NCBI GenBank assembly: GCA_019246495.1
Contig: JAFAQI010000435.1
Location: forward strand, 1-6,115
Length of the DNA: 6,115 nucleotides
Direction of reading: 5' to 3'
Source: Frankiales bacterium
GTDB lineage: Bacteria; Actinomycetota; Actinomycetes; JAFAQI01
Shown here: positions 1 to 4,152 of the stretch, piece after piece
Layout of the letters: each line of letters starts with the position of its first letter
Numbering within the stretch: position 1 is the first letter of the stretch
Made by a program: the position numbers and the translations under genes
The notes under the pieces: generated by a model
Database searches by the model: none
What the model was told of the DNA's origin: nothing
The model's input: the letters and a program-made list of their open reading frames with translations, nothing else

Positions 1-821
1 TGGAGAACTTCTCGCACCTCACCAACAACACCGTCGACGGACCGCTGTGGTCGGTCGTCGTCGAAGTGCAGTTCTACGTGCTGCTGCCGGTGTTGGCCTG
101 GCTCGTGGCCCGCGGCCGGCTCCGCACCGGCGGTATCGTCCTCGGCAACCTCGTCGTGCTGTCGACGGCCGGCTTCGCGATCGCCGCAGCACATGGCGCG
201 ACGGACGACCTCGTGTGGCGGACGAGCCTGCCGGTCACGTTCTTCTTCTTCACTCCGGGCTTGCTGCTCGCGTGGCTCGAGATCTGGTGGACCGCGCAGC
301 CACGGCGCGGCCTGCCTTCACCACTTGACCGCGCCACGGTGTGGTTCGTTGCGTCGATCGCCGTCTGGCTGGTGTGGCGCTTGGTGTCCGGCAGCCCGCT
401 CGAGATGCTCCTGGCCGCGAACTTCCTCGCCGTCGGCAGCTGTGTTCTGCCGCTGCGTGGTGGCTGGTCGATGGCGTTCCTCGCGTGGCGGCCGCTGGCG
501 ATGCTCGGCGTCGCGTCGTACAGCCTCTATGTCTGGCACGTGCCGATCCTCGAGGCGATCGAGCACTGGCCGGTGGTCAGCCGCTACTACGGCGTCCTCG
601 GCCTGGTGGGCGGCGCGTTGTCGATCGGCGCCGCGCTGGTCAGCTACCGGCTGGTGGAGTACCCGTTCCTGCGGTTGCGCCGGCGGTGGTCGCGGTCGGC
701 CGCGAGCGCGACGATGCCGTCCGGCTCAGCGGAAAACCCAGAACCGGAACCCGGTGAAGTTGACGACGGCATTGACGGCCACCGCGACGCACTTCGCCAG
801 CAAGTAGTGCAGGCCGGCTGA
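1..821 (+). CDS. Membrane acyltransferase, acyltransferase-3 (OafA/YrhL-like) family, 5'-truncated
   Basis: This is the C-terminal part of an integral membrane O-acyltransferase; the family moves acyl (often acetyl) groups onto sugars of cell-envelope glycans, polysaccharides or lipids. The frame is already open at the left edge (first whole codon at base 3) and gives 272 residues before TGA at 819-821, so the start and the first membrane helices lie outside the window. The segment PLWSVVVEVQFYVLLP near the edge matches the family hallmark PLWSLSVEEQFYLL, with V in place of the second E. Several hydrophobic helices follow. LGVASYSLYVWHVPIL and SYRLVEYPFLRLRRRW are the typical last two family motifs. 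After the second motif comes a hydrophilic tail of about 40 residues, rich in S, E, P, D and Q, whose last part is encoded opposite the end of the GtrA gene. The conserved N-terminal His and Arg residues cannot be checked here. The acyl donor and acceptor are unknown, but the glycosyltransferase neighbours suggest a glycan acceptor. Confidence 0.9.
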   Translation, partial: ENFSHLTNNTVDGPLWSVVVEVQFYVLLPVLAWLVARGRLRTGGIVLGNLVVLSTAGFAIAAAHGATDDLVWRTSLPVTFFFFTPGLLLAWLEIWWTAQPRRGLPSPLDRATVWFVASIAVWLVWRLVSGSPLEMLLAANFLAVGSCVLPLRGGWSMAFLAWRPLAMLGVASYSLYVWHVPILEAIEHWPVVSRYYGVLGLVGGALSIGAALVSYRLVEYPFLRLRRRWSRSAASATMPSGSAENPEPEPGEVDDGIDGHRDALRQQVVQAG

Positions 822-1139
822 CGTCAGGCCCTCCACGAAGGCCAGCGTCGAGACGACGTTGAACGCAACGAGGGTGAAGTAGCGGACAAGACGCCGGTGG
901 TGGTCGCCGCTCGCCTCGAACACCCAGCCGTGGTTGAGCGTGTAGTTGATGACGAGGCTGACGGCGTAGCCGATGATCGTCGCGACCAGCAGCGGGACGT
1001 GTGCCAGCGAGTGCAACACGAACAGCACGACCACGTCTGAACCGACGCTCAGGCCGCCGACCGCGACGAAGCGAGTGAGCAGCTGCATCAGCGCCGGACG
1101 TGGTTCGGCCGGCGCTGGCGCTGCAGTCACCTCGGTCAT
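726..1139 (-). CDS. GtrA-family small membrane protein (putative polyprenyl-phosphate-sugar translocation)
   Basis: A 137-residue protein of the usual GtrA length with four predicted membrane helices (about residues 21-45, 48-68, 84-104 and 110-130). GtrA proteins are thought to help flip polyprenyl-phosphate-linked sugars across the membrane; in mycobacteria the family member Rv3789 is tied to arabinan synthesis. Two copies of the family motif end the two halves: NYTLNHGWVF (65-74) and NFTGFRFWVF (127-136), which fits an internal duplication. The first ~17 residues are Ala/Pro-rich and probably cytoplasmic. The ATG at 1139 overlaps the upstream methyltransferase stop as ATGA, and I see no clear Shine-Dalgarno before it, so translation is probably coupled; Met18 is a possible shorter start. 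It is the last gene of the four-gene operon, and its last 96 bases overlap the convergent acyltransferase gene. Family assignment is firm; the sugar carried is unknown. Confidence 0.9.
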   Translation of the reverse strand: MTEVTAAPAPAEPRPALMQLLTRFVAVGGLSVGSDVVVLFVLHSLAHVPLLVATIIGYAVSLVINYTLNHGWVFEASGDHHRRLVRYFTLVAFNVVSTLAFVEGLTSAGLHYLLAKCVAVAVNAVVNFTGFRFWVFR

Positions 1140-2044
1140 CGCGGACGGACAGCCAGCACTTGCATGCGGTCGCGGAAGTCGGGAGCCACCGGCCGCTCGG
1201 CCAGCCCGAGGCGTCGTACGGCGCCTTCGGCCGCGCGGGCGAGACCGGCGGAGTAGCCGCCGAGCCGACCCGCGTAGTAACCCGCGGTGAACACCTTGGG
1301 ATGGCTACGCGCACCGATGACCCGCAGGCCCGCGTCGGACAACATTCGCGACATCGACGATCGGGTGAAGTACTGCACGTGCATCGGCAGCACGGACCAC
1401 CACCGCGCACCCATCGTCCGCGCGAGCCGGCTGCCGGCGTCGGGCACGGTGACATAGAGCGCACCGCCGGGCGCCAGCAGATCGACCGCTGTCGCCACCG
1501 CAGCGGCCGGGTCGAGCAGGTGCTCGAGGACGTCACACATCGCGACGCACTGCCACGCGCCGGGATCGAGGTCGAGGCTGTCGAGGTCACCGAGGCGCAC
1601 GTCGAGACCACGCGACCGCGCACGCTCGACCGCCCAGGTCGACGGCTCGATGCCGATGGCCTCCCAGCCGCGGTCCTTCGCCGCCGCGACGAGCGAACCG
1701 GTCCAGCAGCCGATGTCGACGAGCCGTCCGACGCCCGTCACCGACTCGACCCACGCGAGCCCGCGATCGGCCGTTGCCAGGCGGCCGGGCTCCTCCGCGA
1801 CCGTCTCGGGATCCGCGGCATCGGCGTACGCCGCAGCGAGCGCCTCGGGACTCGGCCGCGAGGCGAGCGAGCCGTGGCCGCACGCGGCGCAGGCGAGCAC
1901 CCGCTCGACGGTCTCGCCGAACCGGTCAGCGCTGGGCCGGAAGGCGCGCGCGTCGACGCCGTCCTCGACGGCGGTGGACGTCACGCGCCAGCGCGGGGTG
2001 CCGTTCTCGCCACCGCAGACCGGGCAGCGCCACGCGTCGGTCAT
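1136..2044 (-). CDS. Class I SAM-dependent methyltransferase with N-terminal CxxC...CxxC zinc-ribbon-like region
   Basis: A 302-residue protein. Residues 7-10 (CPVC) and 52-55 (CAAC, followed by GHG) form two CxxC pairs, as in a zinc ribbon. A Rossmann methyltransferase domain follows: motif I is VDIGCWTG (109-116), the acidic ribose-binding residue is E133 in GIEPS, and further on come DVLEHLLDP and a post-motif LLAPGGALYVTVPD. This layout is common in methyltransferases of sugar and polysaccharide clusters. It differs from NovU/TcaB9-type sugar C-methyltransferases, because I do not see their large C-terminal domain. The frame is open back to 2542, but the ATG at 2044 is preferred: it starts just before the Cys motif and overlaps the upstream FAD gene stop as ATGA (2041-2044), while anything upstream lies inside that gene. 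The downstream gtrA-like start overlaps its stop in the same way. The methyl acceptor, probably a sugar or lipid-linked intermediate, is inferred from context only. Confidence 0.88.
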   Translation of the reverse strand: MTDAWRCPVCGGENGTPRWRVTSTAVEDGVDARAFRPSADRFGETVERVLACAACGHGSLASRPSPEALAAAYADAADPETVAEEPGRLATADRGLAWVESVTGVGRLVDIGCWTGSLVAAAKDRGWEAIGIEPSTWAVERARSRGLDVRLGDLDSLDLDPGAWQCVAMCDVLEHLLDPAAAVATAVDLLAPGGALYVTVPDAGSRLARTMGARWWSVLPMHVQYFTRSSMSRMLSDAGLRVIGARSHPKVFTAGYYAGRLGGYSAGLARAAEGAVRRLGLAERPVAPDFRDRMQVLAVRPR

Positions 2045-3345
2045 GCCACCGCCTGCGGCTGTGCGGCGAGGATCTCGTCGGCCGCTCGCTGTCCCATGAC
2101 GACGCCCTCGTTCATGCCGCGGTCGTGGGGATAGATCTGCGCCGTCGTACAGACGAAGAGCCCGCCGACCTCGGTGCGCATCGGAGCGATCCGCTTGCCA
2201 TAGCCGAGGTCGACCAGCGGTGCGGCGTAGGGCGCGCGGAACGGATGCACGGCGCGCACGCTCGACCGGTCGAACGACGGCAAGCGCTCGGCGAGCGCGT
2301 CGAGCCAGCGCTCCGCTTCGACCGCGGGGTCGGCCTTGGCGATCTCCTCGTCGGAGGTGAAGTAGCGGCTGAGGTAGGTGACGTGCCGGCCGCCGTAGTC
2401 GGCCGTCGGCACCATGTTGGTGTGCTCGATGAGCCCGCCGAACGGCAGCTCGTCGTCGCAGACGTTGGTCCAGTAGACGTCCGTCACCGGCCGGTCGGTC
2501 TCGATCACGACGCAGATGACGCCGAGGCCGCTGCCGTTCCACCGGGGGTCATGATGGTCCGCCGGAACGATCGCCTTGATGCCTGGCATCGCACCGGTGT
2601 AGAGCACGACGTCGGCCGGGATGCTCGTGCCGTCGACGGTGGTGACACCACGCGCGACGCCATCCGTGATGTCGACCTCGCGCACCCGCGCACCGAGCCG
2701 GACGTCGACGCCGGCCACGCGCAGCCGGCCGTCGAGCGACTCGAACAGCTGCCGGAAGCCACCGCGCAGATAGCCGAGCACCTCGCCGCCGGACTTGCGC
2801 GCCGCCGCCCGTTGCTGGAACCGGCCCCACATCCACGCGGCCGGCACGCCGGGCGCCGCCGGCCCGAACTTCGCACGCAACAGCGGCTCCCAGAGCTCGC
2901 GGACGGCACCCGCTCCCGTCGTACGACGAAGCCAGTCCGAGGCTCGCGTGTCGTCCAAGGGCTCCCACGACCGCCAGCGCATCAGCCGCAGCGCGCCGGC
3001 GCCGAGCTGCAAACGCTGCAGAGGCTTCAGCGGGCCGAAGCGCAGCACGTCGAGCGGTGACGTGAACGGCCAGACCCGGCCGCCGGTGAGCACACCCATC
3101 GTGCTCGGCAGCCACGAGAGCGAGCTGCTGAGGCCGCCTTCCTCGATGAGCCGCAGGATCTCGGACTCGTTGGGAAAGATGTGGTGGTAGAAGCACTCCA
3201 GCGGCGTGCCGCCGATCTCGAACGACACGACGAGACCGCCGAGTGCGGGGCTACTCTCGAGCAGCGTGACGTCATGGCCGGCACCGGACAGCCGCAGAGC
3301 AGCGGCACTGCCGGCGATCCCACCACCGACGACGACGACGTGCAT
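2041..3345 (-). CDS. FAD-dependent oxidoreductase, amine-oxidase / UDP-galactopyranose-mutase-like fold
   Basis: A 434-residue flavoprotein. The N-terminus, right from Met1, is a dinucleotide-binding Rossmann motif: GGGIAG at 7-12, ribose-binding acidic residue E30, then a GG pair (36-37), as in protoporphyrinogen-oxidase, phytoene-desaturase and UGM-type proteins (COG1232-like). FYHHIF (52-57) sits where UDP-galactopyranose mutases carry a similar His-Ile-Phe-His segment. The C-terminal FAD-contact segment reads AQIYPHDRGMNEGV, close to the end of polysaccharide-cluster members of this family. No signal peptide or clear membrane helix is seen, so it is probably cytoplasmic. The frame extends to 3411, but the ATG at 3345 is chosen because it places the Rossmann strand at the N-terminus and gives a one-base TGATG overlap with the upstream glycosyltransferase stop. 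No strong Shine-Dalgarno is visible, consistent with coupling. The reaction could be oxidation, reduction or redox-neutral isomerisation of a sugar; I cannot tell which. It is not a VAO-type flavoenzyme like DprE1. Confidence 0.87.
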   Translation of the reverse strand: MHVVVVGGGIAGSAAALRLSGAGHDVTLLESSPALGGLVVSFEIGGTPLECFYHHIFPNESEILRLIEEGGLSSSLSWLPSTMGVLTGGRVWPFTSPLDVLRFGPLKPLQRLQLGAGALRLMRWRSWEPLDDTRASDWLRRTTGAGAVRELWEPLLRAKFGPAAPGVPAAWMWGRFQQRAAARKSGGEVLGYLRGGFRQLFESLDGRLRVAGVDVRLGARVREVDITDGVARGVTTVDGTSIPADVVLYTGAMPGIKAIVPADHHDPRWNGSGLGVICVVIETDRPVTDVYWTNVCDDELPFGGLIEHTNMVPTADYGGRHVTYLSRYFTSDEEIAKADPAVEAERWLDALAERLPSFDRSSVRAVHPFRAPYAAPLVDLGYGKRIAPMRTEVGGLFVCTTAQIYPHDRGMNEGVVMGQRAADEILAAQPQAVA

Positions 3346-4091
3346 CAAGCAGCCCGGCCGGGAAGCTGCCGAGCCCGGGCGTCCATCGTCGACAGCCGGC
3401 GGTGCATCCACACGAGCTCGATGAGAGCGCGGGCGATGACGCGGGGGTCAGCGCCGCGGGCAACGCCCGCCTTGCGTGCGTAGTGCCGCACGCCGACCTC
3501 GACCACGCGGTAGCCGGAACGACCGAGCTTCACCATCAGCTCGGTGTTGACCATCGCACCCATGCTGTCGAGCTGGAGTCCGTCGAAGACCTCGCGACGG
3601 AACAGCTTGAACGCGCAGTCGATGTCGCGCACCGGGACGTAGAACAGCGCCCGCACGAGGTAGTTCCACACCGCCGCGTTGAGCCGGCGGAACCACGGGT
3701 CGCACCGGTTGATCCGGTAGCCCGCGACGACGTCGACGTGGTCGATCAGGTCGAGGAAGCCGCCGAGCTCGTCGAGGTCGAACTGGTTGTCCGCGTCGGT
3801 GAAGAAGACGAGCGGCTTGCTCGCCGCGGAGAACCCGGTCTTCAGCGCGTCGCCGTAGCCCTGGTTGACGTGGTGGCTTACGAGGCGGACGCGCGAGTCC
3901 TTCTCGGCCAGCTGAGTGACAATGTCCGCCGTCCGGTCAGCCGACCCGTCGTCGACGACGAGGACCTCGACGTCGTCGCAGTACTTCTCCCCCGCGGCGA
4001 CCGCGTCAGCGACGGCCGTCTCGATATTGGCCTCTTCGTTGTACGCCGGCAGCACGATGGTGAGCGAGTGCTTCATCTGGACGTCGGACAC
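3345..4091 (-). CDS. Family 2 glycosyltransferase, DPM1/polyprenyl-phosphate sugar synthase-like
   Basis: A 248-residue GT-A enzyme of the GT2 family, probably moving a sugar from a nucleotide donor to polyprenyl phosphate on the cytoplasmic face. Visible motifs are IVLPAYNEE (12-20), VVDDGS (45-50), the NQGYGDAL loop (76-83), the metal-binding TDADNQFD (98-105, DXD = D99/D101) and DIDCAFKLFRR, the counterpart of the CGFKLF segment of dolichol-phosphate sugar synthases. There is no C-terminal membrane pair, unlike GtrB/ArnC-type members, so it resembles the soluble DPM1 form. The start is uncertain: an in-frame TAG at 4103-4101 limits the choice to GTG at 4091 or ATG at 4076, five codons later. 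GTG 4091 lies 6 bases after a TAGACT -10-like hexamer, which would make a leaderless start; neither start has a standard ribosome binding site of its own. It is the first gene of the operon and its TGA overlaps the next ATG by one base. The sugar and lipid are unknown. Confidence 0.9.
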   Translation of the reverse strand: MSDVQMKHSLTIVLPAYNEEANIETAVADAVAAGEKYCDDVEVLVVDDGSADRTADIVTQLAEKDSRVRLVSHHVNQGYGDALKTGFSAASKPLVFFTDADNQFDLDELGGFLDLIDHVDVVAGYRINRCDPWFRRLNAAVWNYLVRALFYVPVRDIDCAFKLFRREVFDGLQLDSMGAMVNTELMVKLGRSGYRVVEVGVRHYARKAGVARGADPRVIARALIELVWMHRRLSTMDARARQLPGRAA

Positions 4092-4103
4092 CGGGCGAGT
4101 CTA
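4092..4103 (-). promoter_or_regulatory. Putative -10 element for a leaderless transcript of the four-gene operon
   Basis: On the minus strand the hexamer TAGACT (4103-4098) fits the actinobacterial -10 pattern TANNNT. Six bases later the GTG start at 4091 begins, the spacing expected when transcription starts at the first base of the start codon. Leaderless mRNAs are common in actinobacteria, and GTG 4091 has no Shine-Dalgarno. No convincing -35 is present at 16-19 bases spacing (TTGGGC is 23 bases away), so the call rests on the -10 and its position. Confidence 0.4.
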
Positions 4104-4138
4104 GGCGCTTCGTGACGTCCCCGGCTGCCCAACTGCGC

Positions 4139-4152
4139 CACAATGCCTCCTC
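4139..4152 (+). promoter_or_regulatory. Putative -10 element for the divergent GT-C gene
   Basis: CACAAT at 4139-4144 keeps the A at position 2 and the T at position 6 of the TANNNT pattern and lies 8 bases before the GTG start at 4153. No Shine-Dalgarno precedes that GTG (the bases there are CCTCCTC, the complement of one), which again suggests a leaderless or very short-leader mRNA. The match is weaker than the one on the other strand, and no clear -35 is visible. Confidence 0.25.

Noticed and set aside
3..14. 12-base sequence GAGAACTTCTCG repeated at 5962-5973
   Set aside because: Both copies are in-frame codons for Glu-Asn-Phe-Ser in unrelated membrane proteins; flanks do not match, so coincidence is likely.
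690..705. 6-bp GC-rich hairpin with a 4-base loop downstream of the GtrA stop on the minus strand
   Set aside because: No T-tract, it lies inside the acyltransferase gene, and stems of this size are common by chance at this GC content.
818..827. Perfect 10-base palindrome CTGACGTCAG over the acyltransferase stop codon
   Set aside because: The symmetry does not extend further and it lies inside the GtrA coding sequence; nothing else supports a binding site.
640..1623. 327-residue minus-strand open frame across the methyltransferase and GtrA genes
   Set aside because: A different frame of the same strand; Ser/Arg/Cys-rich with no family motif, and it crosses the real gene junction.
1100..2134. 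344-residue plus-strand open frame antisense to the methyltransferase
   Set aside because: Composition is charged and repetitive, with no motif, and the opposite strand has clear SAM-domain motifs.
2045..2542. N-terminal extension of the methyltransferase to 2542
   Set aside because: The added residues are Arg-rich, lie entirely inside the FAD gene, and the ATG at 2044 forms the same ATGA junction seen at 1139.
1774..3060. 428-residue plus-strand open frame antisense to the FAD and methyltransferase genes
   Set aside because: Arg/Pro/His-rich product with no domain, lying opposite two well-supported genes; long antisense frames are expected in GC-rich DNA.
3346..3411. 22-residue N-terminal extension of the FAD enzyme
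   Set aside because: It would precede the Rossmann strand with a Pro/Gly/Asp-rich piece and overlap the GT2 gene; ATG 3345 fits the family N-terminus.
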